Part shown: in pieces, positions 1-5,852 of the stretch | Layout: the number at the start of each line of letters is the position of its first letter | How positions within the stretch are numbered: the stretch's first letter is position 1 | The notes under the pieces: model-generated | Seen by the model: the letters and a program-made list of their open reading frames with translations, nothing else | Told to the model about the DNA's origin: nothing | Database searches by the model: none | Source: Candidatus Saccharimonadota bacterium | GTDB taxonomy: Bacteria; Patescibacteriota; Saccharimonadia; Saccharimonadales; Saccharimonadaceae | DNA: 8,551 nucleotides | Assembly: GCA_020428265.1 (NCBI GenBank) | Contig: JAGQND010000011.1 | Coordinates: 1-8,551 of the forward strand | Reading direction: 5' to 3' | Program-made: the position numbers and the translations under genes

Positions 1-83
1 AAAATACCCAAACCACCGCCAACTACAGCCGACAAAGTAACCGGATCTTTCGGTATTGCGTCTAATGTCAGTCTACCCCACAT
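1..83 (-). CDS. cyoB: Cytochrome bo-type quinol oxidase subunit I, N-terminal fragment (partial, cut by window edge)
   Basis: The first 27 codons are visible and begin MWGRLTLDAIP, then a glycine-rich hydrophobic stretch that starts the first membrane helix. This resembles the start of E. coli CyoB (MFGKLSLDAVP), the heme-copper catalytic subunit that oxidises quinol, reduces oxygen to water and pumps protons. The ATG (81-83) lies 3 nt after the cyoA stop codon. A ribosome binding site, GAGAGGG (minus, 96-90), sits inside the last cyoA codons, 6 nt from the ATG, so the two genes are probably translated from one message. The heme- and copper-binding histidines lie outside the window. The identification rests on the N-terminal match and on the cyoA-cyoB order, which is standard in this operon. 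Confidence 0.85.
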   Translation of the reverse strand, partial: MWGRLTLDAIPKDPVTLSAVVGGGLGI

Positions 84-86
84 ATT

Positions 87-1040
87 CTACCCTCTCGCCC
101 CTTGCATCATTTCTTTAGTTTTCACTCCATCTATAGCAGAGTTATCTTTGTTCATATACTTATTTAGTATCATGTTAAACAAACTAGTGTCTTTGAGTGT
201 ATAGTACACTACCGAACTATTTTCTGTAGGGTCGGCCAAGTTTTCATATAAATGCCAAGTTAAATCATTGTCGCCGGCACGCTCCTTGATAGCATCTACC
301 CAATGATTAAACTCACTACGACTACTAACAGCCACTACATCAAAATCCATGCTAGAATACCCGCGGCCATTTATATTAGTGTTCGTGCCTCTATACATGC
401 CAGGTTTATCTGCCACAAGACTCAGTTTTGAATTCATACCCGCCATAGAATACACCTGTGTACCTAGTGCCGGAATCCAGAATGAACTCATAGGAGCATC
501 GGCAGTTATTTCAAAGTTTACCGGAGTACCAGCAGGTATTTTGAGCTGGTTCATAGATGCCACATGCTGGTCTGGATATATAAACAGCCAACGCCATTGC
601 ATAGTAACAACCTGCACACGAATAGGCTCTACCTTAGAGTCTAAATGACGATGTGGATCGAGCGTATGAGATGTCACCCAAGTAACAGTTCCGAGTATCG
701 TAATAAGAAGCACCGGTATACCCCATAGTACTGCTTCAAATATCTTTGAATTTTCAAACTCCGGTGTATACGCAGCTTTTTTGTTATATTTACCGTTTTT
801 TCTGTAGCGAACCGAAAATATAATCAACATAGAGTATACGGGTATGATAACGACCAAGCTAAGCAACATAGTAAATACTAATAAGTCACGCTCGTGCGCG
901 CCCACCTCGCCCGACGGAAAGAATAAAGGCATATCATAGCCCTTAAGAAACACAAAACCGGCAATAGTACCAATAACAACCAGCAACACCGCAGTAAGCG
1001 TTGTGCGTAATGGTGTCCAAAATACCCTTCCCTTTTTCAT
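87..1040 (-). CDS. cyoA: Cytochrome bo-type ubiquinol oxidase subunit II
   Basis: The 317-residue protein is subunit II of a heme-copper quinol oxidase in the cytoplasmic membrane. Helices are seen at about residues 13-32, 52-76 and 101-121, followed by an extracytoplasmic cupredoxin-fold domain. Residues 146-156 (TMQWRWLFIYP) match the conserved subunit II segment, and residues 184-202, including WIPALGTQVYSMAGM, match the CyoA form. The CuA-ligand region reads GRGYSSM (225-231) and has none of the Cys/His ligands of cytochrome c oxidases, so quinol is the expected donor. The end (SLFNMILNKYM, 286-296) also matches the CyoA tail. E. coli CyoA is a lipoprotein; this protein has no lipobox cysteine and seems to be held by an uncleaved N-terminal helix. 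No clear ribosome binding site precedes the ATG: an AGAAGG lies about 21 nt away, which is too far. cyoB follows after 3 nt. Confidence 0.95.
   Translation of the reverse strand: MKKGRVFWTPLRTTLTAVLLVVIGTIAGFVFLKGYDMPLFFPSGEVGAHERDLLVFTMLLSLVVIIPVYSMLIIFSVRYRKNGKYNKKAAYTPEFENSKIFEAVLWGIPVLLITILGTVTWVTSHTLDPHRHLDSKVEPIRVQVVTMQWRWLFIYPDQHVASMNQLKIPAGTPVNFEITADAPMSSFWIPALGTQVYSMAGMNSKLSLVADKPGMYRGTNTNINGRGYSSMDFDVVAVSSRSEFNHWVDAIKERAGDNDLTWHLYENLADPTENSSVVYYTLKDTSLFNMILNKYMNKDNSAIDGVKTKEMMQGARG
90..96 (-). promoter_or_regulatory. Ribosome binding site for cyoB
   Basis: GAGAGGG on the minus strand lies 6 nt before the cyoB ATG and inside the end of cyoA. It fixes the cyoB start and supports co-expression of subunits I and II. 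Confidence 0.6.
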
Positions 1041-1052
1041 GCTAATATCTAT

Positions 1053-1058
1053 ACTATA
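1053..1058 (-). promoter_or_regulatory. Possible -10 element for cyoA
   Basis: TATAGT on the minus strand lies 12 nt before the cyoA ATG. An overlapping TATAGA lies 7 nt before it. No convincing -35 is visible. The element overlaps the edge of a perfect inverted repeat, so cyoA may have its own promoter as well as read-through from pheT. The assignment is weak. Confidence 0.3.
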
Positions 1059-1076
1059 AACCTTCTCAAGGTTTAT
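1056..1076. repeat. Perfect inverted repeat between pheT and cyoA
   Basis: ATAAACCTT and AAGGTTTAT form 9-bp perfect arms around a 3-nt loop (CTC on plus, GAG on minus). It sits in the 49-bp gap between the pheT stop and the cyoA start. No U-run follows in the minus direction and only about three of the nine pairs are GC, so it would be a weak terminator. It could equally be an operator or an mRNA processing hairpin. The dyad symmetry is certain and the role is inferred. Confidence 0.5.
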
Positions 1077-1089
1077 TCCAAGTAGATAT

Positions 1090-3576
1090 TTAGACTATTT
1101 TGGCATTTACAGAAGTTTTTGCAGACTCTTCCACAGCTCGCACAAATTCAGCAACTTCTTCGCTGACGAGAGTTTTGGTATACGATGTAAATTTAATACG
1201 TAAAGTTACGTTTTTGTACTCCGAAGTATCGGGCGCATAAATATCAACGGGCTTAATTTCCGTCGCAACGTCAAGCCCATCCAGTATACCCTGCGCGGCA
1301 GCCTGCAATTTTTCGTAGTCTACATCTGCATTCACCTGAAAACAAATATCACGCTCTACCGATGGGTAGCGGCTGAGCGGCGTATACACGGATTGAGCAT
1401 CATTAGATAGTTTCGCTAGCATAGAGCTACTAACCACAAACCCAGCAGTATGCTCTGGTAATTTAAAACTGCTCATTACCGAACGTTTAAATTCACCCAC
1501 AATTCCCAACACTTCCTCACCGGCTATCACGGCCGCACTACGTCGTAGCTCAAATGGGCGCGCGTTTGCAGACTTAGGGTTCTCAAATGCAGGCTTAAAC
1601 TGCATATCTACGCCAAGTTGCTGAGCTAAATATTCCAAATAATTTTTAGCCTCATAAAACGCAGACGCGCCGTGTGGTTTTTTACTAGCCACCACAAATG
1701 CCAAAAAGTCACGCTCAATCGGCAACCCAGCATCGTCCAGACCATCGCTCTTTACGTGCGCTTTATTTAGCTCATACAGCGCAAATTCATCGTAGCCAGA
1801 TTTTATATTAGCATGCACTAAATTCAACAAACTTGGTAATACGCTCTGGCGATAATACTGCAAATCAGGACTAATGCTATTCACTATCCGATACGAATTC
1901 TCTAAATCTTGCCCAGCCTTCTTGAGTAAATCGCCGTGCACAAAACTATACGTCAATACTTCATTAGCGCCAGCACGCGTCAAAGTACGGCGCATCAGCG
2001 TGCGTGTTTTATCAAAATCACTCGGACTAACAGCCGTAAAATCACGCGCAGCAAGTACAGGTTTTATATTATCAAAACCATTAAGTCGCCCGATTTCCTC
2101 TATTATATCTTCTGGTATATGTATATCTGTGCGCCAATACGGAGCTTTCGCTACAATCGTATAAGGTGACTCTACGTCTACGTCAAAACCAACATTTAGT
2201 AGCGTATTCGTAATTTCTTCCATGCCAAAATCACTACCCAAAACGTCATTTATTGTAGACTGTGTCACACAAACATCTGCAGACTTCTGCTGCACTGGGT
2301 ACGCATCTGCCACATCACTCACTAGCTCTGCGCTGGCAGCTATACGCAACAAATCAACAGCACCCGCCAACACCGGTGTCGTTAGTTCAGCTGGCTGACC
2401 TTTGGTAAAACGCGTAATAGCCTCACTAAATATACCGTGGCGCATCTGTGTGTTGCGCAAATTATATAAGTTAAATGACGCGCTCTCTAGTAATACAGTC
2501 GTAGTGTTTTCATCGATTTCGGTATCGCGCCCGCCCATCGCACCAGCTAGCGCTACTGGCGTATCACCATTTGCAATCACTATATCGTTGGTACTTAGTT
2601 CAATTTCGCGCTCGTCGAGTAGCACTAATTTTTCGCCTTCGCGACCAGCACGTACATGTATATCAATCTCACCATCATTCACGGCCTTCAATTTATCATA
2701 GTCAAACGCGTGCAGCGGCTGCCCGCTAATCATCATCATATAGTTTGTCACGTCCACCACGGCACTATGTGGCCGTACACCCACGCGCGCCAAGTAAGTC
2801 TGTATTTCGAGTGGTGCTAATGGAATTTTACTATCGACATTTGCCAACACCACAGCCTGATAGCGGCTACTGAGTTCAGGATTATCGATGGTTACTTTTG
2901 GCGTAAGCAAGTCACCAACTTTTTCTGGCCACCGCACACCACCAGGTAGCATACGAGGTAAAGTCGTAAACTGCTTGCCCATGATGCCCGCAACTTCGCG
3001 CGCAAAACCAATTATACCAAATGTATCAGGGCGGTGTGTCAGTGATTTGTTTTCGATATCCAACAAGTAATCATCCAGCTCATACGCCGCAGCAAAACTT
3101 TCGCCAGCCTTACGCTCATCTTCCAGCTCCATAATACCTTCGTGGTCATCCCATAAGTCTAGTTCCTTGGCGCTGGCTAGCATACCATTGCTCATCACGC
3201 CACGCAGTTTGCGGGCATCAAGAGTAAATTCATCTTTGCCATATGTTTCCGGCACGACAGATTTTGGCGGTAGCCACGCCACAGTCAAGCCTGCACGGAC
3301 ATTTGGCGCACCGCAGACTACCTGCACATAACTGTTTTCATCACGCTCCACACCTTCTACCACGCCACCATCATCTATCTTAGTCACATTCAAATGATCG
3401 CTACCTTCTAGTGGCGCGCACTCTACAACTTTTGCAATCACTACGCCTTCGTACTTTTTGCCAAGGTCTATTACTTCCTCAATTTCAACCAATCGTGAAC
3501 CAATAAGCTCAGTCAGCTCATCGATAGAAATATCAATGTCTGTATATTTTTTAAGCCAATTTACTGAAATAATCAT
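1090..3576 (-). CDS. pheT: Phenylalanine--tRNA ligase beta subunit
   Basis: The 828-residue protein is the beta chain of the cytoplasmic alpha2-beta2 phenylalanyl-tRNA synthetase, which charges tRNA-Phe and edits mischarged Tyr. It is slightly longer than E. coli PheT (795). Domains in order: N-terminal module with an OB-fold tRNA-binding domain (about 40-155); the SLTHRPDTFG element (178-187); B3/B4 editing core (about 230-400, with DVTNYMM at 275-281 and GQPLHAFD at 285-292); B5 domain ending in IPEDIIEEIGRLNGFDNI (487-504); catalytic-like core (about 520-715); and C-terminal anticodon-binding FDX-ACB domain (about 731-828, starting YTPLSRYPSVERDI). The ATG overlaps the pheS stop as ATGA, so the chains are probably translationally coupled and made in equal amounts. 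It is full length, with no frameshift seen. Confidence 0.97.
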   Translation of the reverse strand: MIISVNWLKKYTDIDISIDELTELIGSRLVEIEEVIDLGKKYEGVVIAKVVECAPLEGSDHLNVTKIDDGGVVEGVERDENSYVQVVCGAPNVRAGLTVAWLPPKSVVPETYGKDEFTLDARKLRGVMSNGMLASAKELDLWDDHEGIMELEDERKAGESFAAAYELDDYLLDIENKSLTHRPDTFGIIGFAREVAGIMGKQFTTLPRMLPGGVRWPEKVGDLLTPKVTIDNPELSSRYQAVVLANVDSKIPLAPLEIQTYLARVGVRPHSAVVDVTNYMMMISGQPLHAFDYDKLKAVNDGEIDIHVRAGREGEKLVLLDEREIELSTNDIVIANGDTPVALAGAMGGRDTEIDENTTTVLLESASFNLYNLRNTQMRHGIFSEAITRFTKGQPAELTTPVLAGAVDLLRIAASAELVSDVADAYPVQQKSADVCVTQSTINDVLGSDFGMEEITNTLLNVGFDVDVESPYTIVAKAPYWRTDIHIPEDIIEEIGRLNGFDNIKPVLAARDFTAVSPSDFDKTRTLMRRTLTRAGANEVLTYSFVHGDLLKKAGQDLENSYRIVNSISPDLQYYRQSVLPSLLNLVHANIKSGYDEFALYELNKAHVKSDGLDDAGLPIERDFLAFVVASKKPHGASAFYEAKNYLEYLAQQLGVDMQFKPAFENPKSANARPFELRRSAAVIAGEEVLGIVGEFKRSVMSSFKLPEHTAGFVVSSSMLAKLSNDAQSVYTPLSRYPSVERDICFQVNADVDYEKLQAAAQGILDGLDVATEIKPVDIYAPDTSEYKNVTLRIKFTSYTKTLVSEEVAEFVRAVEESAKTSVNAKIV

Positions 3577-4580
3577 GCGAATTTCCTCAAAAATGCTAGT
3601 TTACCCGACTCAAAATGTCGCAAATCTTCAATACCGTATTTCAACATGATCATACGCTCCACACCACCGCCCCAGGCGAAGCCACGGTATTTTTCCGGGT
3701 CGATATCGGCCGCCCGAAGCACGTTCGGGTGGATCATGCCACAACCCAGCATTTCTAGCCAGTCACCTGGCTTGCCGCCAATACTCGCTGGTTTTTCAAT
3801 CATGAATTCCAGCCCTGGCTCAACAAAAGGAAAATACCCCGGCTGGGTTTTAATGGCTAGTTTTTGTCCATAATATTCCTCAAAAAACGCACGTAGTGTG
3901 CCCAACATCTGCGCCAAGCTAGCATCTTTGCTAACAAACACGCCCTCGCACTGATAAAACGTATGTTCGTGCGTAGCATCCACATCTTCGTTGCGAAACA
4001 CTCGCCCATAGCTGATACTAGCAATCTGCCCACCGGCCTCCAACTTTTTACGACCAGACTTTAATACACGGTTTTGCATAGTACTAGTATGTGCAGGCGG
4101 TATAAAACCTTCTTCGGTACGGAACGTGTCGTAACCATCACGCGCCGGGTGCCCCTCTGGGAAGTTCAACGCACCGAACATGTTCCAATCATCATCCAAT
4201 TGACGCGACTCGTGTGCATCGAAGCCCATACGCGTAAATATATCTACTATGCGGTCAAGTTCAGTTGATATAGGATGCTCCGAGCCAATAGTAGTAGATA
4301 ACAATTCAGGCCTAGATTCATTCACACCCCACGGTGCAGTCACGTCAATACTTATCACTGCCGCATCCGCCAACTCCGCTTCGCGCGCTTCTATGCGGCT
4401 AGTCAACTCTTGTTTAAATTCGTTTAGGCTTTTGCCATAAGCCGCTTTTTGGTCATTCGGTATGTTTTTTATTTCACTTGCGAGTGTTCGTAGTTCTGGC
4501 GCACGCAAAAATTCACGCGGGCTATCACTCACCGCAACACGTGCAAATAATGCGTCTTTTATAGAATCAATTGAAGACAT
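3573..4580 (-). CDS. pheS: Phenylalanine--tRNA ligase alpha subunit
   Basis: The 335-residue protein is the catalytic alpha chain of phenylalanyl-tRNA synthetase, a class II enzyme. It activates Phe with ATP and transfers it to tRNA-Phe together with PheT. An N-terminal helical arm (about 1-85) precedes the catalytic domain. Class II motif 1 is HPISTELDRIVDIFTRMGF (102-120). Motif 2 runs from GRVFRNEDVDATHEH (192-206) into the YQCEGV segment. Motif 3 is GFAWGGGVERMIMLKYG (300-316). The YFPFVEPGLEF (249-259) and WLEMLGCGMIHPNVL (274-288) segments, which shape the amino acid pocket, are intact. It ends with TGA overlapping the pheT ATG. No ribosome binding site precedes the start; a -10-like hexamer lies only 7 nt upstream. 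The length matches the family. Confidence 0.97.
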   Translation of the reverse strand: MSSIDSIKDALFARVAVSDSPREFLRAPELRTLASEIKNIPNDQKAAYGKSLNEFKQELTSRIEAREAELADAAVISIDVTAPWGVNESRPELLSTTIGSEHPISTELDRIVDIFTRMGFDAHESRQLDDDWNMFGALNFPEGHPARDGYDTFRTEEGFIPPAHTSTMQNRVLKSGRKKLEAGGQIASISYGRVFRNEDVDATHEHTFYQCEGVFVSKDASLAQMLGTLRAFFEEYYGQKLAIKTQPGYFPFVEPGLEFMIEKPASIGGKPGDWLEMLGCGMIHPNVLRAADIDPEKYRGFAWGGGVERMIMLKYGIEDLRHFESGKLAFLRKFA

Positions 4581-4587
4581 TACTATA

Positions 4588-4593
4588 AGTATA
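4588..4593 (-). promoter_or_regulatory. Probable -10 element for pheS (leaderless type)
   Basis: TATACT on the minus strand lies 7 nt before the pheS ATG, so transcription would begin at or beside the start codon. No Shine-Dalgarno sequence is present and the -35 region is poor (TGGTAA at 17-bp spacing). The element sits in the 23-bp gap after the small membrane-protein gene. Confidence 0.4.
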
Positions 4594-4603
4594 AAATATT
4601 ATG

Positions 4604-4846
4604 CTATCTATTACCAGAATTTATGAACAATACCACCAAGACAATTGTCACAAGAGCAGCTAACGCAATCCACACCCAAGCACTACTCTTAGTACTCACC
4701 GTATTGTTTACAAAAGCAGAATCTTCCACGCCATCAGGTAAATCACCTATTGGTTCTTGTTTTTTCTTTGCCTTATCACTCAGCTGCTGCGCTATACGCT
4801 TCTGTAGCTCTGTTCGATTATCATCTTGGTTTACTATTATTCCCAT
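4604..4846 (-). CDS. Small single-pass membrane protein of unknown function upstream of pheST
   Basis: An 80-residue protein from the ATG at 4844-4846. The N-terminal part (1-54) is charged and hydrophilic, with a basic helix-like stretch RTELQKRIAQQLSDKAKKKQ (11-30) and an acidic patch (DLPDGVED, 35-42). One strong transmembrane helix follows (about 56-76, WVWIALAALVTIVLVVLFI), with a short NSGNR tail. The basic N-terminal side suggests that end stays in the cytoplasm. A start 13 codons further upstream is open, but it would place the TATAAT at 4856-4861 inside the gene, so the shorter form is preferred. pheS follows 23 bp downstream on the same strand with no terminator between. I do not recognise a family; the link to phenylalanyl-tRNA synthetase is positional only. 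Confidence 0.7.
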   Translation of the reverse strand: MGIIVNQDDNRTELQKRIAQQLSDKAKKKQEPIGDLPDGVEDSAFVNNTVSTKSSAWVWIALAALVTIVLVVLFINSGNR

Positions 4847-4855
4847 ATATTTATG

Positions 4856-4861
4856 ATTATA
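4856..4861 (-). promoter_or_regulatory. -10 element for the small membrane-protein gene
   Basis: A consensus TATAAT on the minus strand lies 9 nt before the preferred ATG, giving an essentially leaderless transcript with no room for a Shine-Dalgarno site. The -35 is not recognisable. This supports the 80-residue start and may also drive pheS-pheT. Confidence 0.5.
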
Positions 4862-4893
4862 CACGGATTTTAATACTAGACACATAACAGTTG

Positions 4894-4902
4894 TGGTATA
4901 CT
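4894..4902 (+). promoter_or_regulatory. Extended -10 promoter for the MIP channel gene
   Basis: TGGTATACT fits the extended -10 pattern (TGn followed by a TATAAT-like hexamer). It lies 32 nt before the ATG, leaving a leader of roughly 25 nt that contains a strong ribosome binding site. No good -35 is seen, which is tolerable for an extended -10 promoter. Confidence 0.5.
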
Positions 4903-4920
4903 AATTTCATAATTTCTTAT

Positions 4921-4928
4921 AAGGAGGG
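4921..4928 (+). promoter_or_regulatory. Strong ribosome binding site for the MIP channel gene
   Basis: AAGGAGGG is a near-perfect Shine-Dalgarno sequence, with AGGAGG ending 7 nt before the ATG at 4935. It is the best ribosome binding site in the window and suggests high expression of the channel. Confidence 0.8.
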
Positions 4929-4934
4929 AAATAA

Positions 4935-5804
4935 ATGGCTACAAAAAAAGCCGGCACTTCTGCCAAAAAGACCACCCGGTCAAAAAGCCAACCTGTAAAA
5001 ACTAAAGTTACGACTGTTAAGGCCGTCAAGACAGAAACTACCGACAAGGCTAAGTCTGCAAACGTTGCAGCTGCCTCCGTCTCTCGCTTCACAAAGCGCA
5101 ATACTGCACTTGCATCTGCGCTCATCGGCGAGTTTATTGGTACTTTCCTACTTGTATCAGTGTTCTTAATTGTTAAGGGTGAACCACTATACCTAGGTTT
5201 TGCACTAGCTGGTATCGTACTAGCTGTAAGCGCAATTTCTGGTGCACACGTAAACCCACTAGTAACAGTTGGTGCATGGGTTACACGCAAAATTAGCCAC
5301 CTACGCGCTGTTGTATACATCGCAGCTCAGGTACTTGGTGCTGGCGCAGCATATGTTGCCCTTTCATCATTCATCGGCGGCTACGAAGTTCAAGGTGCAG
5401 CAGGTGCAAACGCACTAGCCGCTGCAGCGGGCCCATCAGTTTACAAACTTTCTGCTCTATCTGAGCACGCACACTGGTTTGTATTCCTAGCTGAGCTTCT
5501 AGGTGGTGCTATCTTTGCATTCGCATTCGCTGGTGCACGCAAGCTCAAAACCGACACAGTTGCACGCGCATTCACCGTTGGTTTTGGCTACTTTGTAGCA
5601 CTACTTATTGCAGGCGTAGCAGTTAGCTACGTAGGTGCAAATGCAGCAGTTAACCCTGCCGTAGCAATTGCTGGTAGCGTTATAGACGTCAACAAACTTG
5701 ACTGGTTTGCTGTTGCAGCTTACATAGTTGCTCCACTTATCGGTGGTGTCGTAGGCTTCGCAGTACGCGACGTTGTAGATTCTAGCGACAAAGTAGAAGC
5801 TTAG
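4935..5804 (+). CDS. MIP/aquaporin-family channel with lysine-rich N-terminal tail and atypical NPA boxes
   Basis: The 289-residue protein is an integral membrane channel of the major intrinsic protein fold. Residues 1-57 form a hydrophilic tail with 12 Lys, 3 Arg and 2 acidic residues, rich in Ala/Thr/Ser like histone H1 tails. Six helices follow at about 58-80, 84-103, 122-146, 180-200, 212-233 and 256-278. The two half-repeats each carry the conserved helix glutamate (E66 in GEFIGT, E187 in AELLGG). The first pore loop is SGAHVNPLVT (102-111), NPL instead of NPA. The second is NAAVNPAVAIAG (236-247); normal channels have NPAR here, and the selectivity-filter arginine is replaced by V243. 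Gly227 appears to align with the pore glycine of GlpF, hinting at small neutral solutes, but the substrate cannot be called. It is monocistronic, with its own promoter, a strong ribosome binding site and a terminator hairpin. G is about as frequent as C in its coding strand, unlike the other plus-strand gene. Confidence 0.88.
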   Translation: MATKKAGTSAKKTTRSKSQPVKTKVTTVKAVKTETTDKAKSANVAAASVSRFTKRNTALASALIGEFIGTFLLVSVFLIVKGEPLYLGFALAGIVLAVSAISGAHVNPLVTVGAWVTRKISHLRAVVYIAAQVLGAGAAYVALSSFIGGYEVQGAAGANALAAAAGPSVYKLSALSEHAHWFVFLAELLGGAIFAFAFAGARKLKTDTVARAFTVGFGYFVALLIAGVAVSYVGANAAVNPAVAIAGSVIDVNKLDWFAVAAYIVAPLIGGVVGFAVRDVVDSSDKVEA

Positions 5805-5819
5805 TCGCTAACTTCACAC

Positions 5820-5852
5820 ATTAAATACCCCGGAATGTCCGGGGTATTTAAT
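5820..5852. terminator. Bidirectional terminator hairpin between the MIP channel gene and rmuC
   Basis: A perfect 15-bp inverted repeat encloses a 3-nt loop (ATG); its core is TACCCCGGA and TCCGGGGTA, flanked by A/T pairs that supply a U-rich end in either direction. It lies 16 nt after the channel stop codon, and its last base is part of the rmuC stop codon (5852-5854). The two genes converge on it, so it can end both transcripts. Confidence 0.9.

Noticed and set aside
3573..3576. UGA recoding as glycine, as in SR1 and Gracilibacteria
   Set aside because: pheS ends with TGA at the normal family length and overlaps the pheT ATG in a standard ATGA junction, so TGA acts as a stop.
4581..4603. 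T-box or attenuator leader controlling pheST
   Set aside because: Only 23 bp separate pheS from the preceding gene, and that gene itself appears leaderless, so there is no room for a leader structure.
4847..4885. Longer start for the small membrane protein (13 extra residues)
   Set aside because: It would place the consensus TATAAT (4856-4861) inside the gene and has no ribosome binding site. The ATG at 4846 is better positioned.
4907..5320. Minus-strand open frame of 137 residues over the start of the channel gene
   Set aside because: It is antisense to the well-supported MIP gene and has no ribosome binding site. Its Thr/Ala-rich composition is a shadow of the channel codons.
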